49,294 bases of DNA from CAYMKL01 sp964390805. GTDB taxonomy: Bacteria > Chloroflexota > Anaerolineae > VGOG01. The translations under genes were made by a program, and so were the position numbers. The DNA lies in the NCBI GenBank assembly GCA_964390805.1, contig CAYMKL010000041.1, forward strand, positions 1-49,294, in the 5' to 3' direction. The number at the start of each line of letters is the position of its first letter. The first letter of the stretch is position 1. A model generated the notes under the pieces. The model had not been told where the DNA came from, searched no databases, and saw only the letters and a program-made list of their open reading frames with translations. Of the stretch, positions 42,337-49,294 are shown in pieces.

Positions 42337-42522
42337 ATGTTTGGACAAATAGGTGCGCCTGAATTGCTGTTGTTCTTTTTAATCATCCTTTTGCTCTTTG
42401 GAGCCAGCCGCCTTCGCGATGTGGGAGGCGCTTTGGGCGGAGCTATCCGCGATTTCCGCAGCGCCGTGTCTGGCGCGGACGAAGAGCAAAGCAACGGGGA
42501 GAAAGAAGAGCAGAAGGCATAG
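42337..42522 (+). CDS. tatA: Sec-independent translocase subunit TatA/E
   Basis: 61 aa from ATG 42337, with AAGGAGG 6-7 nt upstream. Short N-terminus, one transmembrane helix (LLLFFLIILLLFG), the FG hinge, then an amphipathic helix (SRLRDVGGALGGAIRDFRSAV) and a charged tail. It forms the pore of the twin-arginine pathway. No tatC is in the window. A small AGGGC/GCCCT hairpin with TTT follows the stop. Confidence 0.93.
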   Translation: MFGQIGAPELLLFFLIILLLFGASRLRDVGGALGGAIRDFRSAVSGADEEQSNGEKEEQKA

Positions 42523-42558
42523 GGCTAAAGACGCCCTTTGGCAGCAGTTCTGCATTGA

Positions 42559-43137
42559 TTATTCCAAGCTCAATCTTTGCAGCTCTTTCTCAACCGAGAC
42601 CTTGCGCCGTTGCTGTTTGGCAATGGGCACCTTGAGATTGAAAAGCCAGATCTTCTCGTTGAGTTCGTCTATCCGAGGAGCCAGGGAATTCAGCCTCCTC
42701 TCCCAATAGACCTCAACCCAGGCACGCTCTTCCTCGGCCTGATGGCCTGTCTTACCCTTCAAGGCAGCGATGGCTTCGTCATACCAGCGCTTGCTCTCAG
42801 CCAGCCGCTGACGGAGACTCTCCAGCTCAATGCGGATCTCCTTGTCGAGTTCGATCCATTCTGGGGCGAAACCATGGTTCTGTAACAGATTGTAGGCCGT
42901 GCGCCAGGAGGGATCGAGAAAGGGGTTCTCCGCGAGGTCCAGTGGCTCCCCCTTGCCTGGCAGATCGTCAAACAGGCCCTGCTTCTGAGCCTCCCTGATC
43001 TTTCGCTCCACCAGGCTGTCCCAACCACCGCTGGGTTCGGGTTGCTTCAACAGGTTGCCCTCCCCAGGCAACTTGTCGGGCTGGTCAGTCCCCTCGGCCC
43101 GGCGCTCCAGCGCCTTGTCCTCTTCGATAGAGCTCAT
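42559..43137 (-). CDS. DUF1992 (DNAJC28-like) protein
   Basis: 192 aa from ATG 43137 (ATG 43143 possible). The family motif is clear: LVERKIREAQKQGLFDDLPGKG-type sequence followed by DLAENPFLDPSWRTAYNLLQNHGFAPEWIEL, then a long basic/acidic coiled coil. Function is unknown in bacteria. It is divergent from the histidine phosphatase gene and convergent with tatA. Confidence 0.9.
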   Translation of the reverse strand: MSSIEEDKALERRAEGTDQPDKLPGEGNLLKQPEPSGGWDSLVERKIREAQKQGLFDDLPGKGEPLDLAENPFLDPSWRTAYNLLQNHGFAPEWIELDKEIRIELESLRQRLAESKRWYDEAIAALKGKTGHQAEEERAWVEVYWERRLNSLAPRIDELNEKIWLFNLKVPIAKQQRRKVSVEKELQRLSLE

Positions 43138-43187
43138 CTCCATCCCCAGATGTAGAACACCCTAACCCACAGATACGGAGGTCCATT

Positions 43188-43817
43188 ATGACCCGAATCA
43201 TCCTGGTGCGCCATGGCCAGACAGCGTGGAACGTCGGATCCGGCGCCGGCGAGCGCTTCCGCGGCCGGATTGACCTGCCGCTGGACGATACGGGACTGGC
43301 TCAAGCTCGTGCTCTGGCAGAGCGCCTCGCCGACCGCCCCATCGTCGCGGTCTACTCCAGCCCCCTGAAGCGAGCGATGGAGACGGCCCGGCCCACGGCT
43401 CAGCAACTCGGCCTGTCGGTCCAGCCATTGCCAGGCATCATTGACATCAACTATGGCGACTGGCAAGGACTCTCGCCTGCCGAGGTCGCCAGGGCCTATC
43501 CCGACCTCTATCCGCGTTGGCTGGAGAAACCCCAGTGGGTCAAATTCCCCCATGGGGAGAGCCTGCGCCAGGTGCGCCTCCGAGGGATGGCCGCTCTGAA
43601 AGAAGCATCCGCCCGCCACGACGGACACGTTATCCTGCTAGTGGCCCATCAGGTGATGAACAAGGCGCTGGTCTGTGCCATGCTTGACCTGGGCAATTCC
43701 CACTTCTGGCGCATCCGGCAAGACAACGCCTGCATCAACGTCTTCGAGCACCAGGATGGGATCTTCACCGCGGTATTGATCAACGACACTTGTCACTTGC
43801 GCCAAACGAGAGCCTGA
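43188..43817 (+). CDS. Histidine phosphatase family protein (phosphoglycerate mutase-like)
   Basis: 209 aa. The catalytic VRHGQTAWN (His9) is followed by SSPLKRAMETARPTA, INYGDWQGLSPAEV, PHGESLRQVRLR and the second catalytic His in VILLVAHQVMNKALV. This layout fits cobalamin-pathway phosphatase CobC-like or broad-specificity phosphatases; the substrate cannot be assigned. Ribosome site ACGGAGG. Confidence 0.9.
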   Translation: MTRIILVRHGQTAWNVGSGAGERFRGRIDLPLDDTGLAQARALAERLADRPIVAVYSSPLKRAMETARPTAQQLGLSVQPLPGIIDINYGDWQGLSPAEVARAYPDLYPRWLEKPQWVKFPHGESLRQVRLRGMAALKEASARHDGHVILLVAHQVMNKALVCAMLDLGNSHFWRIRQDNACINVFEHQDGIFTAVLINDTCHLRQTRA

Positions 43818-43833
43818 TCCCCGATGCGTATTC

Positions 43834-43875
43834 CGTATTGCGTATTGCATGGGTCTCAACGGAATACGCAATACG
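43834..43875. repeat. Palindromic dispersed repeat, family B copy 3
   Basis: CGTATTGCGTATT (43834-43846) and AATACGCAATACG (43863-43875) are perfect 13-bp arms, with further GCGTATT units on both sides. It lies between convergent genes. Confidence 0.85.
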
Positions 43876-43884
43876 CAACACGTG

Positions 43885-45687
43885 TCATTTGAGATACATC
43901 GCCTTAGCGAACTCATCAACGAAACGCTTGTCATTGGTCAGCTCGATGTATTCGACCTGGCGAGCGATCTCAGCGGCCTGGGCTCGCTGCTCCTGGGAGA
44001 CGAGGGCCAGCTTGGCCCCCATGCCCGCTGCGTTGCCCACCTGATTGAAGCGCTCCAAAGGAAGAGGCGGGAACATGCCGATGACGATGGCGCTGGATAC
44101 GTCAATGTAGGTGCCGAAGGCCCCCGCTATGACCACTTGGTCAATGTCCTGCGCGGACAGGCCGGCTTCGTCCAGCAGGATGTTGATGCCCGCTCGAATG
44201 GCCCCCTTGGCCAGTTGGATCTCGCCCACGTCGCCCCGGGTGATAACCACTTCTCGGCCGCCCCCCTCCTCCGCCGCCACCAGGACGAACTCCGGGCCGT
44301 GGTCCGTGCGGCGCACGCCAGGGTGATGGCCCATGTTGCCCTTCACGTCCACAATTCCCGACTGGCGCAGTTGGGCCACCGCATCCAAAACGCCTGAGCC
44401 GCAGAGCCCCACCGGTGGCGCGCCGCCGATGGTCTGGTATTCCGCGCCAGAGTCCACGATGCGCAATCGCTCAATGGCTCCCTCGGCGGCCCTCATGCCA
44501 TCCCTAATGTGGGCTCCTTCAAAGGCCGGGCCTGAGGCGGTGGAGCAGGCGATGAGGCGGCCGTTGGCTCGCAGAACCACCTCGGTGTTGGTGCCGATGT
44601 CCAACCCCAGCACTGTCCCTTCGGCCTCGCCGATCTCCGTGGAGAGAATCATGGCCACGTGGTCGGCCCCGACGAAGCCAGCGACGTTGGGAAGCAGGTG
44701 GACGTATCCCCCCGGCGCTATCTCCAGTCCCACTTCCCTAGCTTTCAAATCCAGAGCCTCACTGACCACCGCCAGATAAGGCGCCAGGCCCAGTTGTCTC
44801 ACGGGAAGCCCGGCGAAGAGGTGGTGCATGGCAGTGTTGCCTACTACCACTGCTTCCACGATAGCCTCTGGCTGATGGCTGCTCTGGGTGCAGAGGTCGC
44901 GGGCCAGGTCGTTCACCGCCCCGACGACGGCTTCCTGCAAAGTCGCCGCCTGCTCCTCCCCTTCCATGGCATAGGCGATGCGGGCCATCACGTCCTCGCC
45001 GTAGACGATCTGGGGATTCATGGCCCCTGCCGTGGCCAGCGTTCGCCCCGTCTCCAGCTCCACCAGGTAGCCAGCCAGCTTGGTCGTCCCCACGTCAACG
45101 GCCAGACCCAGGAGCTCGTGCCCCAGCGGGCCGAAGCTAACCACTTCCTGGCCCCGCAAGCCGACCGTGCCTGACCATCCCTCCTCCCTCAAGCGGGTGG
45201 GCAGTTGACGCAGCAGCGCGAAGTCCACAGTCAAATCGCTCAGGCCCAGCGCTTCCGCCAGATGATGTCGCATTCGATCCAGGTCGGAGCGAATGTCCTC
45301 CCGCGTGGGTGGGGGGAGCCGAACGTCGTGGCCCACCACCACGGGGACGATGGGCACCGTCAGCTCTTGCCCTTCCACCTGGGTGCGCTGGGCGGCGGTC
45401 AGCGATTGGGGTGGGATGTGAAGCTTGAGATCGCTCAGCACCTCGGCCTGGCAGGCCAGGCGATAGCCCTTGGCGACCTCATCTGGCTTGAGCTTCTTCC
45501 CTTCCGTTTCGCTCAGCGGTGAGAGCTGGCCTTCGAGAACCTGCACCTTGCAGCGGCCGCAGGTGCCCTTTCCCCCGCAGATAGAAACCAGGCCCACTCC
45601 GGCCTGCTGAGCGGCGGTCAATACAGAGATGCCTCGGTCAACCCGCAAGCGCCGACCGAGGGGTTCGAAATCAACTTGATAGGACAT
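43885..45687 (-). CDS. ASKHA-domain ferredoxin protein (DUF4445; corrinoid-activator RACo/RamA type)
   Basis: 600 aa from ATG 45687. The N-terminus is a 2Fe-2S ferredoxin with Cys37-x5-Cys43-x2-Cys46 and Cys79. After a linker (about 100-195), an ASKHA ATPase core follows: LLGLAVDVGTTKLAGYLVEL, VVVGNTAMHHLFAGLP, GADHVAMILSTEIGE, LGLDIGTNTEVVLR, CSTASGPAFEGAHI and QVVIAGAFGTYIDV. Such proteins use ATP to reduce inactive Co(II) corrinoid enzymes. No corrinoid methyltransferase is in the window, so the client is unknown. Strong promoter at 45741-45769. Confidence 0.92.
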   Translation of the reverse strand: MSYQVDFEPLGRRLRVDRGISVLTAAQQAGVGLVSICGGKGTCGRCKVQVLEGQLSPLSETEGKKLKPDEVAKGYRLACQAEVLSDLKLHIPPQSLTAAQRTQVEGQELTVPIVPVVVGHDVRLPPPTREDIRSDLDRMRHHLAEALGLSDLTVDFALLRQLPTRLREEGWSGTVGLRGQEVVSFGPLGHELLGLAVDVGTTKLAGYLVELETGRTLATAGAMNPQIVYGEDVMARIAYAMEGEEQAATLQEAVVGAVNDLARDLCTQSSHQPEAIVEAVVVGNTAMHHLFAGLPVRQLGLAPYLAVVSEALDLKAREVGLEIAPGGYVHLLPNVAGFVGADHVAMILSTEIGEAEGTVLGLDIGTNTEVVLRANGRLIACSTASGPAFEGAHIRDGMRAAEGAIERLRIVDSGAEYQTIGGAPPVGLCGSGVLDAVAQLRQSGIVDVKGNMGHHPGVRRTDHGPEFVLVAAEEGGGREVVITRGDVGEIQLAKGAIRAGINILLDEAGLSAQDIDQVVIAGAFGTYIDVSSAIVIGMFPPLPLERFNQVGNAAGMGAKLALVSQEQRAQAAEIARQVEYIELTNDKRFVDEFAKAMYLK

Positions 45688-45740
45688 ATTTGGTTTTGGC
45701 CTCCAGTTGTCAGTGATGAAGTGCAATGCAGACGGGGGTT

Positions 45741-45769
45741 ATTATAGCAGAATGAGGGGAAGAGGTCAA
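45741..45769 (-). promoter_or_regulatory. Promoter for the ASKHA ferredoxin gene
   Basis: Minus strand: TTGACC (45769-45764), 17-bp spacer, TATAAT (45746-45741), about 54 nt before the start codon. Confidence 0.8.
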
Positions 45770-45893
45770 CCATTTGTCGGATGGTCAAACTTGGGGGGAT
45801 CGAATGAGGGAAGGGTGGACACAGGGAATCGTACTCCCAAAGCCCACCGGGGGCAAGTTGAGATAGTGGCAAGCTGCAAACCGATTAGTGCGA

Positions 45894-47111
45894 TCAGCCA
45901 CCGGATCCCGTCCGCTGGCTGGTTTGGAAGATGATGAACTCGGAGGGCTTGAGGGGCGCAAAGCCAACGACGATGTTGACGATGCCTTGGTCAATGTCAT
46001 TCTGGGTAGTCGTCTCCCTATCGCACTTGACGAAGTAGGCTTCGCGCGGTCTCTTGCCCGCGAAGGCCCCCTGTCGGAAGAGGGTGTGCATGAAAGCACC
46101 CACGTTGAGGCGGATCTGCGACCACAATGGCTCATCTGGCTCAAATACCACCCACTGGGTGCCCTTGTGAATGGAGTCTCGCAGGAAGTTGACCAGCCGC
46201 CGCACTTGGACGTGCTTCCACTCTGAGCCACCAGCCGGGTCGGAGGCCAGAGTGCGAGCACCCTAGACCTTGATGGTGCCGCTGAAAAACCCGACGCAGT
46301 TGACCCCGTTGGGAATAAGAGTCTCCTGCAGGTTGTTGCTGACCTCGTAACGTACCCCCAAGGCTCCCATGATGACCTCATTGGTTGGCGCTTTGTGCAC
46401 GCCTTGCTGGGCATCGCTTCGGGCGTAGACACCAGCCAGATGACCGCTGGGCGGCACGGCGATACGAGCGTCGGGAGCGGCGTTGGGCTTCATGTCGGCG
46501 ACCTCGATCCAGGGAAAATAGAAGGCGCCGTATCCTTTTGAGTCGGCTGCTGGCCGCCAGATGCCCGTGTCATCTGTGGTAATCACCAGGTTACCGTGCC
46601 TGATATCCCGGGCACTGTCCAAAACGGCCACCCGATCTTCCATAAGCTGGCAGTGGCTCACCAGCTTGGTGTGAATGGCATTGAGGGCTGCTTGCGTCAC
46701 GGTGGCATCAACAGCCTCGGGTGGCAGCGGCGCGGCGACGATGGCGATCTCGTCTACGGCCTCGAACTGGTCAATAGCGTCGTCTACATCGTCCACCGTG
46801 GTGACGCGGTTCACCCAGCATCGGGTACCTCCGTTGTCAAAGAAACCGTAGACCGCATGGGCCAGGTACTGGTTGGCATCCTGAAAGTCGCCGAACTTCT
46901 GCTTGAACTCCTCCCAGTTGTTGATGGGCCGCGGATCCTCGGGGTCGGCCTGCCTATAGTTGCCGCCCGCTGGCTTTTCGGGCATGGCGTTATCCGGGAT
47001 ATTAGCGGAGATGCCAACGAACCCAGCGATGCTGGTGTCAACTCCAGTGATGGGCCTGACCGCTGAGGGCACCTCTTCGATGTATGCTCCTAGGCCTAGA
47101 TATTCGGGCAT
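45894..47111 (-). pseudogene. Contractile tail sheath protein gene with internal TAG
   Basis: One frame runs from ATG 47111 (GAGGGTGAG ribosome site) to TGA at 45894-45896, interrupted only by TAG at 46263-46265. The first part (282 aa) has the sheath N-terminus YLGLGAYIEEV and TSIAGFVG. After the TAG, GARTLASDP, RRLVNFLRDSI, GTQWVVFEPDEPLW and VGFAPLKPSEFIIFQ form the conserved C-terminal sheath domain (122 aa). The family reads VWGARTL here, so TGG has become TAG. Sheaths of phages, tailocins and extracellular contractile injection systems share this fold. No tube, baseplate, spike or ATPase gene is near, so this may be a relic. Alternatives are read-through or a sequence error. Confidence 0.85.
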
Positions 47112-47174
47112 CTCACCCTCCCTGTCTAGAATTCATCAACGCCAGCACCGCTCTCACTGCGGCGGCCTACACCA

Positions 47175-48899
47175 CTACCCAGCACGCAGCCAGCGCAGGA
47201 TCTGCCACAGCGCCTGGCAATCTGCGCCGAGATACTCGGCCAGCAGCTTCATCTCCTGGGAGTTCAAGGGATCTGCCATCTGGTACGCTCTCCAGCCCAT
47301 CACCATGGCGCGCACGCCCACGTCCAGGTCTGTGGCCCAGTGGGTGACGTATGCCGGATCAAGGGTCCCCAGCGCTCTGGCCACCGCCTTCAGCCCAAAG
47401 CCCCAGGCGCCCTGCCGGGCGCCTGGGCCGTCGAGCAGCACCTTCTGCAGATCGAGCCAGGGGAGCGTGTGGAGAGGATGGTCGGGTGGGAGTTCATGGC
47501 GTTCCGCAACCCGCCGGGTCTGCCAGACTTCTGCCGAGGTCCAGTGATAGAGGGCTGCCCTGGACTGGTCAAAGGCTGCTCCGTCCGTCTCAGTCCCAAG
47601 GAAGTCAATCAACTCCTCAAAGATCGCCAGCTCCTGGTCCTGGCTCTCACGCTCGGCCGCAAACGATCGAAAGCGCCATCTCCCCCGATCCTCCCAGCCA
47701 ACGCCGATCATGAACACCATTTCGCAGCCCTCCAGCGTTGGCCATTGGGTTTCGAAATCCACGTTCACGTTGGTGAAATACTCAAAATCAACATAGAACT
47801 CGAATGGCTTGCGGGGCGGGATCTTGCCGCTCGCGGGGAGCACGGCTGAGCCGGAGCGGTTCGCTTCGAGAATGGCCCGCATCTGGCCCGCTCGCTTGGC
47901 GCCGATGCCCTTGACCGCCTCCAATGGAATGTCGTCTGGTTCCTCCCTGAGTAGGGCGGCGAGATTGGGATAGCCCAGGCTGACCAGTTGACCCTTGGCC
48001 CGTCTGCCGACCTGATAGAGCAGGCTGGCATCCCCGCCGGGCACTTTTTCTCGGGCGATGACGTCTTTGGCCGTACACCAGCGGTCGTCCTGGTGCGACA
48101 AGTTTGCGGCGACGATCTCGTCCTCCCAGGGCACGTACCTGGCCCCATTGACCTTGATCTCGACAAAGTGGTCGCGGATGGCGGCCAGGTCCTCGTCCAG
48201 GGGGCGGCCCAGCTCAGAGGAAATGTCCACCGGCAGTGGGTCATCCATGCCATCGCGGGTGATCAGGAAGGCCTGCCCCGGCATGAAACCCTGCAACTGT
48301 CCGAGCATGTAGCTGTAGATCCGCACCTGGGCAGCATAGTTCTCCAAGTCTTTGGCCTTGCGGCGCTCATGGAGCTTGGTCGTAAACTTGAGGTCAAAGA
48401 CGAAATAGTGGCCGTGTTGGCCTCCCTCCCCGAGGTATGGGGCGGGGACCTGGGTTTCAGCCTCGTCTATTGCCGTCGGAAAGCGCTCTCTCAGCCAGGT
48501 GGTGTGAACCAACAGGTCGGGCACGCCGTAGATCCGTTCCGGCGCCCACCACAGCGCTGGCTGGGCGATGACCGGCACACCCAACCTCATCAGCTCAAAG
48601 GTCTGCTCAACCTTGCGCGCGTCGCGCCCCTCCTGAGATTCTGCACAGACCCGCACTGCCCCGGGCGCCATCTCCACCAGCCACTTTTCCTCGAACTGGT
48701 GGGCTTTCTCGGCGATGAAATCGCCAAACTCGTGGGGCGATGTGTCCGGCTGGAACCCGTGCTCAGCACCATGAACCTCCAGCCAGACGAGCGCCGGGTC
48801 CTCGAAGATGAACGGGCTGACCCGCGAAGCGGGCATCCAGTATGCGAGCACCTGCGGGCGCCCGCCAATCGCGATCTCAAGCGAGGTTTGATCTGGCAT
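47175..48899 (-). CDS. TM0106-type RecB-like nuclease with RNase H-like C-terminus
   Basis: 574 aa. The N-terminal half has a PD-(D/E)XK nuclease core: GVPDLLVHT and, after an insert, YFVFDLKFTTKL with the catalytic D-x-K. In the centre, a helix-hairpin-helix-like AVKGIGAKRAGQMRAIL. The C-terminal half begins FYVDFEYFTN, the DxE start of a DEDD RNase H-like domain, and continues with the family's AALYHWTSAEV and LDLQKVLLDGP. This matches the TM0106 family RecB-like nuclease, of unknown physiological role. It lies directly upstream of the sheath gene on the same strand (63-nt gap). Confidence 0.85.
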   Translation of the reverse strand: MPDQTSLEIAIGGRPQVLAYWMPASRVSPFIFEDPALVWLEVHGAEHGFQPDTSPHEFGDFIAEKAHQFEEKWLVEMAPGAVRVCAESQEGRDARKVEQTFELMRLGVPVIAQPALWWAPERIYGVPDLLVHTTWLRERFPTAIDEAETQVPAPYLGEGGQHGHYFVFDLKFTTKLHERRKAKDLENYAAQVRIYSYMLGQLQGFMPGQAFLITRDGMDDPLPVDISSELGRPLDEDLAAIRDHFVEIKVNGARYVPWEDEIVAANLSHQDDRWCTAKDVIAREKVPGGDASLLYQVGRRAKGQLVSLGYPNLAALLREEPDDIPLEAVKGIGAKRAGQMRAILEANRSGSAVLPASGKIPPRKPFEFYVDFEYFTNVNVDFETQWPTLEGCEMVFMIGVGWEDRGRWRFRSFAAERESQDQELAIFEELIDFLGTETDGAAFDQSRAALYHWTSAEVWQTRRVAERHELPPDHPLHTLPWLDLQKVLLDGPGARQGAWGFGLKAVARALGTLDPAYVTHWATDLDVGVRAMVMGWRAYQMADPLNSQEMKLLAEYLGADCQALWQILRWLRAG

Positions 48900-48939
48900 G
48901 CAAATGCTCCTTCTCCAATCTCATCGTTTCTGCGTCAGA

Positions 48940-49294
48940 TCACGCACCCCACCAGCTCCCAACCTCCATCACCTGCTCGTACACCTGCCCCAGGACCAGG
49001 CCATCCTCAATCCCCGCCAGCGTCGGTGCTGCTTGGCCCAGAACCGAAAACAGTGAATCACGCCCTCCAGACCGGGCAGCCCTAAAGGCCTTCAGGAAGG
49101 CGACCAAAGCCAGATCGGGGTGCTCGATCTGGGCCAGCGCCTGGGCCACCCCGCTCAGCGCCCGCGCTCTGTGGTCCTCATCCCCAATCCCTTCCGCGGC
49201 CGCCAGCGCCCGTCGCAGCCCGTCCGCCTCCCCCGCCTCGGCCAGCGCCGCGGCCACCCCACTCAGCGCCTCCGCTCTGTCGCCCTCAGCCCCA
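48940..49294 (-). CDS. C-terminus of a helical-repeat protein (5'-partial)
   Basis: The frame is open to the window edge, so the start lies outside. At least two copies of a repeat of about 37-40 residues are visible, each around RAEALSGVAAALAE or RARALSGVAQALAQ. This Ala/Leu/Val pattern is that of TPR- or HEAT-like solenoids common at the C-termini of large STAND or NACHT signalling proteins in Chloroflexota and Cyanobacteria. Which N-terminal domain it belongs to cannot be seen. Confidence 0.6.
   Translation of the reverse strand, partial: GAEGDRAEALSGVAAALAEAGEADGLRRALAAAEGIGDEDHRARALSGVAQALAQIEHPDLALVAFLKAFRAARSGGRDSLFSVLGQAAPTLAGIEDGLVLGQVYEQVMEVGSWWGA

Noticed and set aside
45894..46265. 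General reassignment of TAG to an amino acid in this organism
   Set aside because: Several well-defined genes in the window end at TAG at the expected family length, including the zinc-ribbon, ssb and binding-protein genes.
45785..46432. An alternative 215-codon minus-strand reading frame overlapping the 3' part of the sheath gene
   Set aside because: It is in another frame, is Arg/Ser/Pro-rich with no recognisable domain, and overlaps clearly conserved sheath sequence.

Overview
The window most likely comes from a Chloroflexota (Anaerolineae-like) metagenome-assembled genome. This is inferred from content, not from a marker search. The signs are secreted proteins with Thr-Pro linkers and dockerin-like tails, a lipoprotein with a long Val-Glu-Lys linker, many palindromic dispersed repeats, and near-consensus sigma-70 promoters. 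One 100-N scaffold gap lies at 2518-2617.

Layout. (1) 36-12551 (+): two very large secreted proteins. The first has a split, degenerate M23 domain, RCC1 repeats, leucine-rich repeats and a dockerin-like tail; it is interrupted by the gap and by a one-base frameshift. The second (2525 aa) has a zinc metallopeptidase-like domain, vWA, fibronectin-like modules, a C39-like cysteine peptidase, an unrecognised repeat and a Kelch propeller. Both end in nearly the same dockerin-like module. (2) 12822-17819 (-): UvrD/PcrA helicase, a PH-like membrane protein, IlvE and SurE. (3) 17960-19471: a zinc-ribbon coiled-coil gene between two promoter/terminator units that look like small RNAs or attenuators. 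(4) 19472-27998 (+): a peptide ABC importer (binding protein, two permeases, two ATPases) followed by a C45-type amidase and an M20 amidohydrolase. It reads as one uptake-and-hydrolysis operon. (5) 28098-32054 (-): radical SAM protein, PgeF/YfiH, YggS, YggT and DUF167. (6) 32329-36593 (+): YchF; then rpsF-ssb-rpsR; then a membrane-anchored double parvulin. (7) 36820-41954: Rel (-), tRNA-His (+), and the dnaX-ybaB-recR operon (-). (8) 42337-45687: TatA, DUF1992, a histidine phosphatase, and an ASKHA/2Fe-2S corrinoid-activator-type protein. (9) 45894-49294 (-): an orphan contractile tail sheath gene with an internal TAG, a TM0106-type RecB-like nuclease, and the C-terminus of a helical-repeat protein.

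The most unusual features are these. The sheath gene has an in-frame amber codon exactly where a conserved Trp is expected. Palindromic or tandem dispersed repeats have entered three conserved housekeeping genes without breaking frame. Two short transcription units with perfect-consensus promoters flank the zinc-ribbon gene. A four-copy 18-bp operator-like array lies in the leader of the giant protease gene. No CRISPR array, integrase or complete mobile element was seen.
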